DNA of 64,000 nucleotides. Source: Gemmataceae bacterium (lineage in GTDB: Bacteria; Planctomycetota; Planctomycetia; Gemmatales; Gemmataceae). Shown piece by piece: positions 50,130-58,968 of this stretch. The position numbers and the translations under genes are program-made. The number at the start of each line of letters is the position of its first letter. The stretch's first letter is position 1. The notes beneath the pieces are model-generated. The model did no database searches, was not told the DNA's origin, and worked only from the letters and a program-made list of their open reading frames with translations. The stretch lies in NCBI GenBank assembly GCA_901538445.1, contig LR594585.1, forward strand, positions 677,668 to 741,667, written 5' to 3'.

Positions 50130-51893
50130 TCAGTCGGCCGCCTCGGGGAGGATACGGCGTAGTTGGTCTCGTAAAAAGCTGCCCACCTGGCGGGCAGTTT
50201 CCATGTTCAGGCACTGGTCGGCGAGCCGCCGGGCCTCGTCCACCCGCAGCTGGCGGATGACCCGCTTGATCTCGGGCACCTTGCGGGGGGTGACGCTGAG
50301 CTGGCGGAGGCCCAGGCCGACCAGGAGCGGGGCGTAGAGCGGTTCCCCGCTCATCTCCCCGCACACGTTCACCTCGATCTGCTCCTTCTCGGCGGCGTCG
50401 ACCACCCGCTTGATGAGTCGGAGAACGGCCGGGTCCGTCGCGTTGTACAGGTGGGCGACGCTCTCGTTGTTCCGGTCGGCCGCCAGGGTGTATTGGATCA
50501 GGTCGTTCGTGCCGATCGAGAAGAAGTCGACCTCCCGGGCGAGCACGTCGGCCATGAGCGCCGCGGACGGCACTTCGATCATTGTACCGACGGACAGGTC
50601 GCGTTTGAAGGGGATTCCGGCGTCCTCCAGGTCCTCCTTCACCTCGTTGAGCAGCGTCTTGCACTGGCGGAGCTCCTCCACCGTGCTGATCATGGGGAAC
50701 ATGACGCGGACGTTGCCGAGGGTGGCGACCCGGAGCAGGGCGCGGAGCTGGGTCTTGAACAGGTCGAGCTTCCGCAGGCACAGGCGGACGCTGCGGAGCC
50801 CGAGGAACGGGTTCTTCTCGCCCGCCCCGCCGGTGGCGGAGGTGAACTTGTCGGCCCCGAGGTCGAGGGTGCGGATCACGACCGGGCGGGTCGGGCCGAG
50901 GGTCTGGACCACCTGGCGGTACGCCTCGAAGTGCTCCTGCTCGGTGGGGTCGGTGGTCTTGTTGAGGTACAGGAACTCGGTCCGGTACAGGCCCACGCCC
51001 TCGGCCCCGCGCTCGAGGCAGTGGGCGGCCTCCTGGGCCAGTTCGATGTTGCCCAGGAGCCGCACCGGGATCCCGTCGCCGGTGGCCGAGGGCTTGTCGC
51101 GGAGCGAGTCGCACCGGTCCGCCCGGGACCGCTCGGCGGTCCGCTTCTCCTCGTACCGGGCGAGGGTGGATTCGTCCGGGTTGATGATGAGGATCCCCTC
51201 CTCGCCGTCGACGATGACGACGTCGCCGCCGGACACGTCGGACAGGAACCGGCCGATCCCCACGACGGCGGGAATCTCCAGCGCCCCGGCGAGGATGGCG
51301 GTGTGGCTGGTCGCGCCGCCGCTCTCGGTGGCGAAGGCGTGGACCGTCCGCGGGGAGAAGTCGGCGGTCTCGGACGGGAGCAGGTCGGTGGCGAGGACGA
51401 CGACCGGCTCGGTCAGCTCGCTGAACGGCTCGAGGTTGTCGCCCTGGAGCAGCGCGAGGATCTGCCGCTCGATGTCGATGAAGTCCTTGGCCCGGCGGCG
51501 GACCTCGGCCCGGTGGTGCTCCGGCCCCTTGAACTCCTCGAGCCGCCGGACGAACTCGCGGATCACGCGGCTGACGGCGTACTCGGCGGAGTACAACTGG
51601 GACCGGACCAGGGCCTCGATCTGCTCGCGGAACCCGGAGTCCTCGATGACGGACCCCTGGGCGGCGAAGATGTTGCCGATGGCCGGGCCGTGGAGGGCGG
51701 TGATCCGGAGACGGTTCTCGCGGGCCTCGGTGGCGGCGACCTCGAACGCCTTGCGGAGCCGGGCCACCTCGCCGGGGGCCTGGTCGGCGGCGACGGTCTG
51801 GTGCGTGATCCGGACGCCCTCGGTATCAATGACGAAGGCCGGGCCGATGGCCACGCCCGGTGAGACGGCGATACCGTGGTGCCGGATTTCCAT
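50130..51893 (-). CDS. ptsI: PTS enzyme I (phosphoenolpyruvate-protein phosphotransferase)
   Basis: 587 residues, normal length. Takes phosphate from PEP onto His197 (SGGATSHTAILAGALEIPAVVG) and passes it to HPr. PEP-binding TIM barrel: GVGLYRTEFLYLN, RTLDLGADK, NPFLGLRSVRLCL, FPMISTVEEL, FFSIGTNDLIQYTLAADRNNE and NVCGEMSGEP. Final gene of a PTS cluster with HPr (62 bases upstream) and an EIIA-like protein; no sugar permease component is present in the window. Confidence 0.95.
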   Translation of the reverse strand: MEIRHHGIAVSPGVAIGPAFVIDTEGVRITHQTVAADQAPGEVARLRKAFEVAATEARENRLRITALHGPAIGNIFAAQGSVIEDSGFREQIEALVRSQLYSAEYAVSRVIREFVRRLEEFKGPEHHRAEVRRRAKDFIDIERQILALLQGDNLEPFSELTEPVVVLATDLLPSETADFSPRTVHAFATESGGATSHTAILAGALEIPAVVGIGRFLSDVSGGDVVIVDGEEGILIINPDESTLARYEEKRTAERSRADRCDSLRDKPSATGDGIPVRLLGNIELAQEAAHCLERGAEGVGLYRTEFLYLNKTTDPTEQEHFEAYRQVVQTLGPTRPVVIRTLDLGADKFTSATGGAGEKNPFLGLRSVRLCLRKLDLFKTQLRALLRVATLGNVRVMFPMISTVEELRQCKTLLNEVKEDLEDAGIPFKRDLSVGTMIEVPSAALMADVLAREVDFFSIGTNDLIQYTLAADRNNESVAHLYNATDPAVLRLIKRVVDAAEKEQIEVNVCGEMSGEPLYAPLLVGLGLRQLSVTPRKVPEIKRVIRQLRVDEARRLADQCLNMETARQVGSFLRDQLRRILPEAAD

Positions 51894-51955
51894 TCGCCGG
51901 GGTCCGGGCCCTGGGTGTTGGGGTCTCGCGTCCGGCGCGGGGGTGCCGGGGCGGG

Positions 51956-52357
51956 TCAGTTGGTGTAGTCCTCCCCGCCGGGGGCGGCGAGGATGTCGCA
52001 CAGCGCGTCGATCGCCTGGCCCGCGTCGGGGCCGTCCACCTCGACCCGCACGTCGGTCTCGGGGAGGACGACGAGCATGATCAGGTCGACCAGGTTCTTC
52101 CCGTCGGCCCGGGCGTCGCCGTTCCACACGGTCACGCTGCACGCGTACCCGGCCGCGGCGCGGGAGAACCGGTCGGCGGCCCGCATGTGGAGCCCGAGCG
52201 GATTCACCACCCGGATGGTGCGGCGGATCGGTCCGGTCCCGTTCACGGCGGTGGTCTCGTTCGGTCGCCCAAGGGACAGTGCCCGGGTGGGGTGGGGGAA
52301 CGGGGTGTCCGTGTCCCTGGTGCCCCGGTCGTTGTCGGTCGCCGCGTTGCGCGCCAT
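51956..52357 (-). CDS. ptsH: HPr phosphocarrier protein with N-terminal extension
   Basis: 133 residues against the usual 85-90. The HPr domain starts near residue 44 with IRVVNPLGLHMRAADRFSRAA, active His57 (His15 equivalent). The position equivalent to regulatory Ser46 is Asn88 (DGKNLVDLIML), so HPr-kinase phosphorylation at that site is impossible. The N-terminal extension (about 43 residues, Thr/Pro-rich) is unassigned and may instead reflect a later start; no better ribosome-binding site was found. It carries phosphate from enzyme I to EIIA. Confidence 0.88.
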   Translation of the reverse strand: MARNAATDNDRGTRDTDTPFPHPTRALSLGRPNETTAVNGTGPIRRTIRVVNPLGLHMRAADRFSRAAAGYACSVTVWNGDARADGKNLVDLIMLVVLPETDVRVEVDGPDAGQAIDALCDILAAPGGEDYTN

Positions 52358-52434
52358 GATTCTGCCCTCGACCCGCCCGCCGCGCCCCACACCGGTTCGT
52401 CGCCGCCCTCGGTCGCCGGCGGCCCGCCGCAGCG

Positions 52435-52944
52435 TCACCACCCGGGGGCGGCCGTTTCGAGCAGGTTCCAGATCTCGTCCCGGGTCTCGCACGCCCGCAA
52501 CCGCCTGACGAACTCCTCGTCCCGCATCGTGCGGACGACCGCCTCGAGCGCCCGCAGGTGGACCCCGGGCTGGTCGTGCGGCGACAGGAGCAGCACGAAC
52601 ACGAACGCGGGCTCGCTGTCCAGGCTCCGGAACGGGAGCCCCGCCGGGGCCAGCGCCAGGGTGCCCACGAGCCGGTCGATGGCCGCGTGCCGCGTGTGCG
52701 GGATCGCGATCCCCTGGCCGATGCCCGTGGTCCCGATCCGCTCCCGGGCCATTACCGCGCGGACGATGTCCGGCAGGTCGGTGTCCCGGAAGCACCCGGC
52801 GGCGCGGAGCGCCCCGGACATCTCGGCGACCACCTGCTCCTTCACCCGGCCGACGGCGTCCGCGTCCTCGGGGCTCACCCCGGCGGCGGAGGCGGACAGG
52901 CGCGGGAGGATCGCGTCGCGGACGAGGAAGTTGGTCAGTCGCAT
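52435..52944 (-). CDS. ptsN: PTS EIIA-like protein (PtsN/fructose type)
   Basis: 169 residues. EIIA active site His83 in GQGIAIPHTRHAAIDRLVG, preceded by VMARERIGTTGIG. Conserved FVFVLLLSPHDQPGVHLRALEAVVRTMRDEEFVRRL. The combination hpf-EIIA-HPr-enzyme I without EIIB/EIIC suggests a regulatory phosphorelay like PTS-Ntr rather than a sugar transporter. Target proteins are unknown. Confidence 0.9.
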   Translation of the reverse strand: MRLTNFLVRDAILPRLSASAAGVSPEDADAVGRVKEQVVAEMSGALRAAGCFRDTDLPDIVRAVMARERIGTTGIGQGIAIPHTRHAAIDRLVGTLALAPAGLPFRSLDSEPAFVFVLLLSPHDQPGVHLRALEAVVRTMRDEEFVRRLRACETRDEIWNLLETAAPGW

Positions 52945-53002
52945 CCCGGTGTCTCCTCGGCGCGGCGGGCTGGGGGCTTGCGGGTCCACGGCTCCCCCCA
53001 GG

Positions 53003-53335
53003 TCACGAGACGCCGCCGTTGTGCGACGGGTCCCGGCGGTGGTCCTGCAGCTTCTCTTTATAGTGCTTGAGCTGCTGCTTGATGTGGTCCTTGGCCCGCT
53101 GGAACGCCGCCTCGATCTCGACGTCCCGGTCCGTCGCCACGAACTCGTGCTTGTGCTCGGCGTGGGCCAGGATCTCGACGCCCAGCTTGTTGTCCCGGTC
53201 CCGGTGCAGGTCCACCGTGACCACGATCGAGGTGAGCCGGTCGAAGTAGTGCAGCAGTTGCTCCGCCTTGTCGTGGAACAGCTTCTGCGTTTCTTCTTTC
53301 AGGTGCCCGTGCCGGGCGGAGACAGTCACCAACAC
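53003..53335 (-). CDS. hpf: Ribosome hibernation promoting factor (short HPF/YfiA type)
   Basis: 110 residues. N-terminal VLVTVSARHGHLKEETQKLFHDKAEQLLHYFDRLTSIVVTVDL and EILAHAEHKHEFVATDRDVEIEAAFQRAKDHIKQQLKHYKEK match the 30S-binding ribosome-associated inhibitor domain. Binds idle ribosomes in stationary phase. GTG start at 53335 (preceded by GAGG) is chosen to give the family N-terminus; the longer frame to 53479 has unrelated sequence. hpf next to a ptsN-like gene is a common arrangement. Confidence 0.88.
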   Translation of the reverse strand: MLVTVSARHGHLKEETQKLFHDKAEQLLHYFDRLTSIVVTVDLHRDRDNKLGVEILAHAEHKHEFVATDRDVEIEAAFQRAKDHIKQQLKHYKEKLQDHRRDPSHNGGVS

Positions 53336-53488
53336 CGTGAACCTCGTGTTCCGTATAGCGGCCGGCCCGTTGGGCGGCCGGGGGGTGAATGCGGGCGCGC
53401 GTCGTCCGATCGGCTGATTGTACTCCGGCCCCCCCCGGGCTTCAACCAACACCCTGAGGAAACCCACAGTCTCGTTCAACAGTCTCGT

Positions 53489-54496
53489 TCAACCGTCCCG
53501 CGGGCGTGCCAGCGCGACCACCAGCCGCTCCACCTGCACCCGCTCCGGGAGCGCGACCCCGCCCTTGAGCCCGATGTTGATCTCGGTGAGCCACTCGGTC
53601 AACTTCTCCAGCCGCCGCCGGCCCAGGTGCCTCACCTGCTTCTCGCAACTGAGCCGGGCCTTGTCCCAGTTCGGCACCTTGGCCGCGGTCATGGCCTCGC
53701 CGAGCGGGAGCCCCTCGGCCACGAGCCGCCCGACCGCCGCGAGCTTCCGCAACTGGGCCGTGAGCGGGCCGAGCACGGCCATCGGGTCCTCGCCCTCGGC
53801 GAACAGGTCCTCGAGGATGCTCAGCGCCTCGCCGGGCCGCCCCTCGCCAACCGCGTCCATGATGCGGAACACGTCCGCGGCCTTGCTGCGGCCGACGAGC
53901 TTCGCCACGTCGGCGGCCGCGATCGCCGGCTTCGCCCCGAGCGCCCCGGACAGCTTCCCGAGTTCCTGGTCGAGCAGCCCCATGCCGGTGCCGACGAGTT
54001 CGACGAGCGCCTCGGCCGCGTCGGCCGCGAGCTTCTTGCCGTGCCGCGCCTTCGCCCACTCGACGCACCACGCGGGCAGCTTGTACGGCGGCGGGGCCTT
54101 GCACGCCACCTTGGCCGCGTCCGGCAGCGCCTTGGCGAGCTTCGTCGTTTCCGGGAACGCCTTCGCCTCCAGGACCAGCACCCCGATCGAACTCGGCTTC
54201 GCGACGTACTGCTCGAGCTGCGGCCGGTGGGCGGTGACGAACGTGTCGGCGGCCTCGACGACGACGACCCGGCACGGGGCGAGGAACGGGAGCGTGTCGA
54301 GGTCGTTGCGGACCGTGGAGAAGTCGAGCTTGTCGCCGGCGTAGACGGACAGCGCGAGGTCCGGGTCGGCGTCGCCGAGCGCGGCCGCGACGATCTTCTC
54401 GCGGGCGAGCCGCTTGAGGAAGTCCTCGTCGCCCGACAGGACGTACACGGGCTGGCGCTTCGGGCTCGCGGCGGCGAGGAACGGGAGGGCGTCCAT
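53489..54496 (-). CDS. holA: DNA polymerase III delta subunit
   Basis: 335 residues, normal length. Clamp-loader delta subunit: YVLSGDEDFLKRLAREKIV at the N-terminus, FLAPCRVVVVEAADTF, then AAA+-like domains and the C-terminal collar domain (FAEGEDPMAVLGPLTAQLRKLAAVGRL). It opens the beta clamp during replication. First gene of the minus-strand run leading to hpf and PTS genes (153 bases apart). Confidence 0.92.
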   Translation of the reverse strand: MDALPFLAAASPKRQPVYVLSGDEDFLKRLAREKIVAAALGDADPDLALSVYAGDKLDFSTVRNDLDTLPFLAPCRVVVVEAADTFVTAHRPQLEQYVAKPSSIGVLVLEAKAFPETTKLAKALPDAAKVACKAPPPYKLPAWCVEWAKARHGKKLAADAAEALVELVGTGMGLLDQELGKLSGALGAKPAIAAADVAKLVGRSKAADVFRIMDAVGEGRPGEALSILEDLFAEGEDPMAVLGPLTAQLRKLAAVGRLVAEGLPLGEAMTAAKVPNWDKARLSCEKQVRHLGRRRLEKLTEWLTEINIGLKGGVALPERVQVERLVVALARPRDG

Positions 54497-54612
54497 GTCG
54501 GGGGTCTCCGAACCAGCCGCGCAACAGACCGGCGGCCGCCGGGGTATTGTGCCCGCACCGGCCGCCGCTGTCTGCGTCGGGCGCGCGGCGCGGTCTGCCC
54601 CTGTGACTTTAT

Positions 54613-54860
54613 GCGAGCGGGGACGTGATACCGAATCGCCGTGATCCGGATCCGTCGGGTCTTGGTTCGGTGCCCTCTCCCCTTGCGGGAGAGGGTGGCC
54701 GCGCCTCGCGGCCGGGTGAGGGGTACAGCCCCAACCCTTCAGGGGCGTTCACCCCTCACCCGCCCCTCGCAGACTCGCGGCACCCTCTCCCGCAAGGGGA
54801 GAGGGGACACACGCCACGGGTGCGAATCACCAGGATTCGGTCTCACGTCCCCCGCTCGCC
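54613..54860 (+). repeat. MITE-like nested element with long terminal inverted repeats around a family B palindrome
   Basis: Left end GCGAGCGGGGACGTGATACC and right end whose complement is GGCGAGCGGGGGACGTGAGA. The terminal repeats extend about 32 bases (GTGATACCGAATCGCCGTGA against GTGAGACCGAATCCTGGTGA, 16 of 20 identical). Inside lies the family B four-hairpin element (54673-54805). This is a palindrome nested in a palindrome in the gap between holA and the kinase gene. Confidence 0.75.
54673..54805 (+). repeat. Four-hairpin palindromic element, family B copy 2
   Basis: As 45773-45905: CCCTCTCCCC/GGGAGAGGG, GGCCGCGCCTCGCGGCC (versus GGCCGCGCTTCGCGGCC), GGGTGAGGGG/CCCCTCACCC and a closing CCCTCTCCC/GGGGAGAGGG hairpin. 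Enclosed by terminal inverted repeats at 54613-54860. Confidence 0.85.
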
Positions 54861-54918
54861 AAAAACTCAAGATCCGCACGCAGCGACGGGGGAAGGATCG
54901 GCCCCCGTGCGGGCCGGG

Positions 54919-56430
54919 TCAGCGGGTGAGGACGAGGTAGCCGACGGCGGCGGAGAGGACGAGCACGAGGCCGAGGAGGATCGGGGTCCAGTCGAACGGC
55001 TCCCTCTCGCGCCGGGAGCCGCCCTTCTTGCCGCCCTCGATCCGGCGGGAACTCGCCTTCGGGGCCGCGAACGGCGGGCCGCCGTCGTCGCTGGGCGGGG
55101 GCGTGCCGCGGCGCACCGGGCTCGGGGTCGTCGGCGTCGGGCGGGTCGAGCCCGCGGGCGTGGAGCGCATCGCACCGGACGCGGGGCCGCTCTTGCCCGC
55201 GGGCGGCATCTGCGGGAGCCGGCCGGACCCCCGCGACCCGCCGCCGCCCGACTGGCCCATCGGGTCGAACGGCTCGGCCGCGTCGGCCCGCCGCATGGAG
55301 CCGGACTGCGGGCCGGACCCGGGCGGGATGCGGGTCGCCGACGCCGGGCCGGCCAGGGCCGCCGGCGCGACGACGAGGTCGCGGAACTCGGCGACGCTCG
55401 ACAGCGGCTGGAACTGCCCGGCCTTGGTGCGGCTCACCAGGATCAGCGACGGGTCGCCGAGCAGGTCGTCGCGGAGGGCGTTGCGGATGCTCTCGGTGTT
55501 CCCCTTCACCGTGTGCGTGGTGCCGGTCTCGTCCTTGTAGACGAGGTACCACACGTCGGCCGCGGCCGGGGCCGGCTGCGTCCCGGGCCGGGGCGGCGCG
55601 GTGCGGCTCTGGCCGGTGAGGTCCTCGAGGAACTCGCGGCAGCTCGCGGGCCGGCGGTCGGGCTCGGCGCTCATGGCCCGGCGGATCGCCCAGTCCACGC
55701 GGTCGGACACGCTCGGGGTCAGCTCGCGGGGGGTCGGGAACTCGTTGCGGACCTTCTTCATCCAGCAGTCGAGCGGGCTCGCGTTGTCGAACGGGACGTG
55801 CCCGGTGACCATCGCGTAGAGGGTCGCGCCGAGGGAGTAGATGTCGCCGCGGACGTCGACGTTCTTGGCGTTGCGGAACTGCTCGGGGGCCATGTAGTGC
55901 GGGGTGCCGAGGCCGCGGCCGGTCTTCGTCAGGTTCAGGTCGCCCTCGACGTCCTTGACCAGCCCCAGGTCGGTGAGCTTGGCCGTGCCGTCGCGGGTGA
56001 TCATGATGTTGTCGGGCTTCACGTCGCGGTGGACGAGCCCCTGCTTGTGCGCCCGCTGGAGCCCCTCGCACACCTGCGCGATGAGCCGGACCGACTCGGC
56101 CTCGCCCAGCGCGCCCTTCCGCTCGATCCGCTGCCCGATCGACTCGCCGTCCACGAACTCCATGACCAGGAACGGGTGCGGGCCGGTGCCGCAGTAGTCC
56201 AGCGCGCGGACCACGTTCGGGTGGTCGAGGACGCGGGCCGCGAGGAACTCGCGCTCGAACCGCTGGAGCAGGACCGGGTTCTTGGCCGTCGCCGCCGCGA
56301 TGACCTTGATGGCGACCGTTTCGCCGGTCGAGCGGTTGCGGCCCTTGTACACGGTCCCCATTCCGCCCTCGGCGATCTTCGACATGATCTCGTAGTTCCC
56401 CAGTTGCGATGGGGCGGCGTCCGAGGCCAT
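54919..56430 (-). CDS. Membrane-anchored Ser/Thr protein kinase
   Basis: 503 residues. Kinase domain (about 12-280): glycine loop IAEGGMGTVYKGR, VAIKVI, HRDVKPDN, LTDLGLV (DLG in place of DFG), GTPHYMAPEQF. Then a Pro/Ser-rich region, a small SH3- or GYF-like domain (VWYLVYKDETGTTHTVKG ... about 295-370), and a C-terminal transmembrane helix (LLGLVLVLSAAVGYLVL) with only two residues after it, so the kinase faces the cytoplasm as a tail-anchored protein. It is divergent from the four-gene membrane operon at 56792, which is a plausible substrate or partner. Confidence 0.93.
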   Translation of the reverse strand: MASDAAPSQLGNYEIMSKIAEGGMGTVYKGRNRSTGETVAIKVIAAATAKNPVLLQRFEREFLAARVLDHPNVVRALDYCGTGPHPFLVMEFVDGESIGQRIERKGALGEAESVRLIAQVCEGLQRAHKQGLVHRDVKPDNIMITRDGTAKLTDLGLVKDVEGDLNLTKTGRGLGTPHYMAPEQFRNAKNVDVRGDIYSLGATLYAMVTGHVPFDNASPLDCWMKKVRNEFPTPRELTPSVSDRVDWAIRRAMSAEPDRRPASCREFLEDLTGQSRTAPPRPGTQPAPAAADVWYLVYKDETGTTHTVKGNTESIRNALRDDLLGDPSLILVSRTKAGQFQPLSSVAEFRDLVVAPAALAGPASATRIPPGSGPQSGSMRRADAAEPFDPMGQSGGGGSRGSGRLPQMPPAGKSGPASGAMRSTPAGSTRPTPTTPSPVRRGTPPPSDDGGPPFAAPKASSRRIEGGKKGGSRREREPFDWTPILLGLVLVLSAAVGYLVLTR

Positions 56431-56791
56431 GGGCGTGCATCTCCGTCGGGGGCGGGGGGGACCGGAACGGCGAACGCGACGGGGCCGAGTTGCCCCACAC
56501 GAACCGAGTATGCGGAGTGACCCCGCCTATCTTATAGTTTAAATTCGCGCGCTTGGCGAATACCGATCTGTTGGAATGATCGGCGCGACCGGGTAAAATG
56601 GCCCGACCCGGCTCGCGAATGACCCCTCGGCGGCCGCCCGCACCGGCGGGCGCAGCCCGCACAACCACCACGGCCTCTGCAACCGCCCGTCCCCCCGTGG
56701 TTTGTGTGCGTTGTGCGCTTGTCAAGCCCGCGATCATTCGTCACAATCAAGTAGCCTCGGCCCCCTTCGTCACGATTCCGGGACCCGCGCC
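56431..56791. other. Divergent promoter region between the kinase gene and the membrane operon
   Basis: 361 bases with a conspicuous AT-rich stretch at 56528-56545 (CTATCTTATAGTTTAAAT), likely containing the minus-strand kinase promoter, and a good plus-strand promoter at 56571-56599. No gene was seen. Confidence 0.5.
56571..56599 (+). promoter_or_regulatory. Putative sigma-70-type promoter for the membrane operon
   Basis: TTGGAA, 17 bases, TAAAAT. Predicted start near 56606, giving a leader of about 186 bases before the ATG at 56792. Confidence 0.5.
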
Positions 56792-58003
56792 ATGACCACG
56801 TTCGGCAAGGTGCTGATCTTCCTGAACATGATCGCGGCCGGCGCGTTCGCGTACTTTGCCCTCCTGGCCTACCACGGCGAGAAGGGCAAGGGCAACGGCC
56901 GCCAGGCGATCACCGCCGCGGGGCTCAAGCACGTCCTGCTCGTGGACGGGCTCCCGCTCGGCGACAAGGCCGGCGCCCCGACCGACGTGCCCGGCGACCC
57001 CGAGGCCGAGATCCCGTTCGAGGTCACGATGGCCGGCGGGTACCGGACGAAGACCGTCGGCAAGAAGCTCCTCGACTCGTACTTCAAGGCCGCCCCCGGC
57101 GACGAGAAGCTCGGCGGCGGGGCCGTCCCGAACCAGCTCGCCGAGGTGAAGCGGGTCAAGGCGAAGATCGACGCCGACCTGGCCGCCGCCGAGACCCCCG
57201 ACGCCAAGCTCCTCCTCCTCGCCGGCTGGCTCCTGCTCCAGCCCGAGGTGTACGAGGAGCGGCAGGCGATCCAGAAGCTGATTGCCGAGAAGAAGGTCGA
57301 GGACCTGGAGAAGCTCCTCAACGACAAGTTCGCCGCGGTGCTCGACGCCCCGAAGCCGCTCGACCCCGAGGTCGGCACTGCCCTCCCGGCCGATGAGGTA
57401 GACGGGGCCAAGCTCGCCGACAAGGTCAAGCAGGTCGATGCGTCGCGGGCCGCCACGCTCGACGACACCGAGCGCCGCAACCGGCTCGCCCACCTGCTCG
57501 TCCACCTGAGCCCGGACGAGAACTGGCAGAAGCGGGTCGCGATGGTCGTCGGCCTCCGCCGGTTCGCCGCCGCGATCATCAGCCAGGCCGAGCGGTTCAC
57601 CGTGATGGCGATGCGGATCCGGCTCCTCATGCCGATCGAGCAGGCCGACTATCAGGCCGCCGAGCGGACCCAGAAGTTCCTCGCGATCAACCGCACGACG
57701 CAGTCGAACAACCAGGCCGAGTTGAAGGCCAAGGCGGTCGAGCAGGAGAAGCGGGACGCCGACTTCGCCGCCCAGCGGGCCACCGAGCTGAAGGCGATCC
57801 AGGAGCGGTACGCCCGGACCAAGGCCCAGGTGGACGAGATGCTGGTGAAGCAGACGGCCATCGAGGCGGCCCTGTTCGAGGTCCAGCGGGAGGTGGCGAT
57901 CACCCTCGACGAGGTGTACCGCCTCGAAGAGGTGCTGGAGGCCCGCGAGCGCGACCTGCTCGGGCTCCCCCGGCCCCAGCCGGCCCCGAAGGCCGGGAAC
58001 TGA
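56792..58003 (+). CDS. Single-pass membrane protein with coiled coils (operon gene 1)
   Basis: 403 residues. N-terminal TM helix MTTFGKVLIFLNMIAAGAFA, sharing an FGK-L-FLN motif with the two following proteins. The rest is soluble and mostly helical: repeats of Lys/Asp/Glu/Ala-rich coiled-coil sequence (AELKAKAVEQEKRDADFAAQRATELKAI; VREVAITLDEVYRLEEVLEARERD). Topology N-in or signal-anchor is not decided. No enzymatic motif. Start ATG follows a good promoter; it leads a four-gene operon with 45-, 110- and 41-base gaps. Confidence 0.75.
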   Translation: MTTFGKVLIFLNMIAAGAFAYFALLAYHGEKGKGNGRQAITAAGLKHVLLVDGLPLGDKAGAPTDVPGDPEAEIPFEVTMAGGYRTKTVGKKLLDSYFKAAPGDEKLGGGAVPNQLAEVKRVKAKIDADLAAAETPDAKLLLLAGWLLLQPEVYEERQAIQKLIAEKKVEDLEKLLNDKFAAVLDAPKPLDPEVGTALPADEVDGAKLADKVKQVDASRAATLDDTERRNRLAHLLVHLSPDENWQKRVAMVVGLRRFAAAIISQAERFTVMAMRIRLLMPIEQADYQAAERTQKFLAINRTTQSNNQAELKAKAVEQEKRDADFAAQRATELKAIQERYARTKAQVDEMLVKQTAIEAALFEVQREVAITLDEVYRLEEVLEARERDLLGLPRPQPAPKAGN

Positions 58004-58048
58004 GCACCCCAGCGGGCGACACGCGGCACTCCGAACCAGGGCGCGACC

Positions 58049-58858
58049 ATGACATTCATCGGGAAGACGCTGGCGTTCCTCAACCTGATCATCGGGCTGG
58101 GCATCCTCGCGTGGTCGGTGACCGTCTACACCCAGCGGCCGGGGTGGTTTGACAAGCCGGCCGCCGACGCCGGCCCGCCGGACCGCGGCAGCACCCCGCT
58201 CACGTTCGACCAGCTCAAGGCCGCGGCCGACGCCTCGGCCAAGGCCGCGAACATCGCCAGCGGCGCGTGGGGCGCGAACCTCAAGGCGCTCGAGGAGCTG
58301 GAGACCCGCCGGGACCGCCGCCGGGTCGAGTACGCGATCCGGAAGCAGTGGGCGAAGGTCGGCAACGACAAGGACAAGGGCAACGCCTTCTACGAGCCGG
58401 TCTACGAGAAGGACGCGGCCGGGAAGGAAACGAGCGTCCTGCAGCTCTACAAGGTGGACGGGGCCGGGGCCTACGAGCAGGTGCTGGGCGAGCCGGTCCT
58501 CGGGCCGGACAAGAAGCCGCTCAAGGGGTCCGAGACGCTCCTGACGAACTTCACAGACGACGTCAAGAAGGTCGTCGAGCTGTCGCAGAGCAGCTACAAG
58601 TACCGCGAGGAGTACGCCAAGCTCAGCGAGGAGATCATCAAGGACGAGAACCGGCTCCAGCGGATGATCACGATCCGCGACGCGGTCCAGGGCGAGCTGT
58701 TCTACCTGTCGTCGTTCGAGGTGAACGTCTACGAGACCCGCGAGACGGTCCTCCGGCGGCAGCGGCAGTTGGTGGTGCGGCTCCTGGAACTCGGCGGCGT
58801 CGGCCTGAAGCCCGACGAGAAGAAGTCCGACGAGAAGAAGGCCGAAGAGAAGAACTGA
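58049..58858 (+). CDS. Single-pass membrane protein with coiled coils (operon gene 2)
   Basis: 269 residues. N-terminal TM helix MTFIGKTLAFLNLIIGLGIL with the GK-L-FLNL motif seen in its neighbours, then a helical region with SQSSYKYREEYAKLSEEIIKDENRLQRMITIRDAVQGEL and VYETRETVLRRQRQLVVRLLELG, and a Lys/Glu-rich C-terminal tail (KPDEKKSDEKKAEEKN). Function unknown. Confidence 0.75.
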   Translation: MTFIGKTLAFLNLIIGLGILAWSVTVYTQRPGWFDKPAADAGPPDRGSTPLTFDQLKAAADASAKAANIASGAWGANLKALEELETRRDRRRVEYAIRKQWAKVGNDKDKGNAFYEPVYEKDAAGKETSVLQLYKVDGAGAYEQVLGEPVLGPDKKPLKGSETLLTNFTDDVKKVVELSQSSYKYREEYAKLSEEIIKDENRLQRMITIRDAVQGELFYLSSFEVNVYETRETVLRRQRQLVVRLLELGGVGLKPDEKKSDEKKAEEKN

Positions 58859-58968
58859 CACGGGGCGGCGCGGGCGGCGTCATTCGGGGTGGCCAACGAG
58901 AGACACGGCAGGCGCGGCAACGGGACCGGTAGCGCGGCCCGGGGCCGGCCTTCTGAGGGGGACGGACG

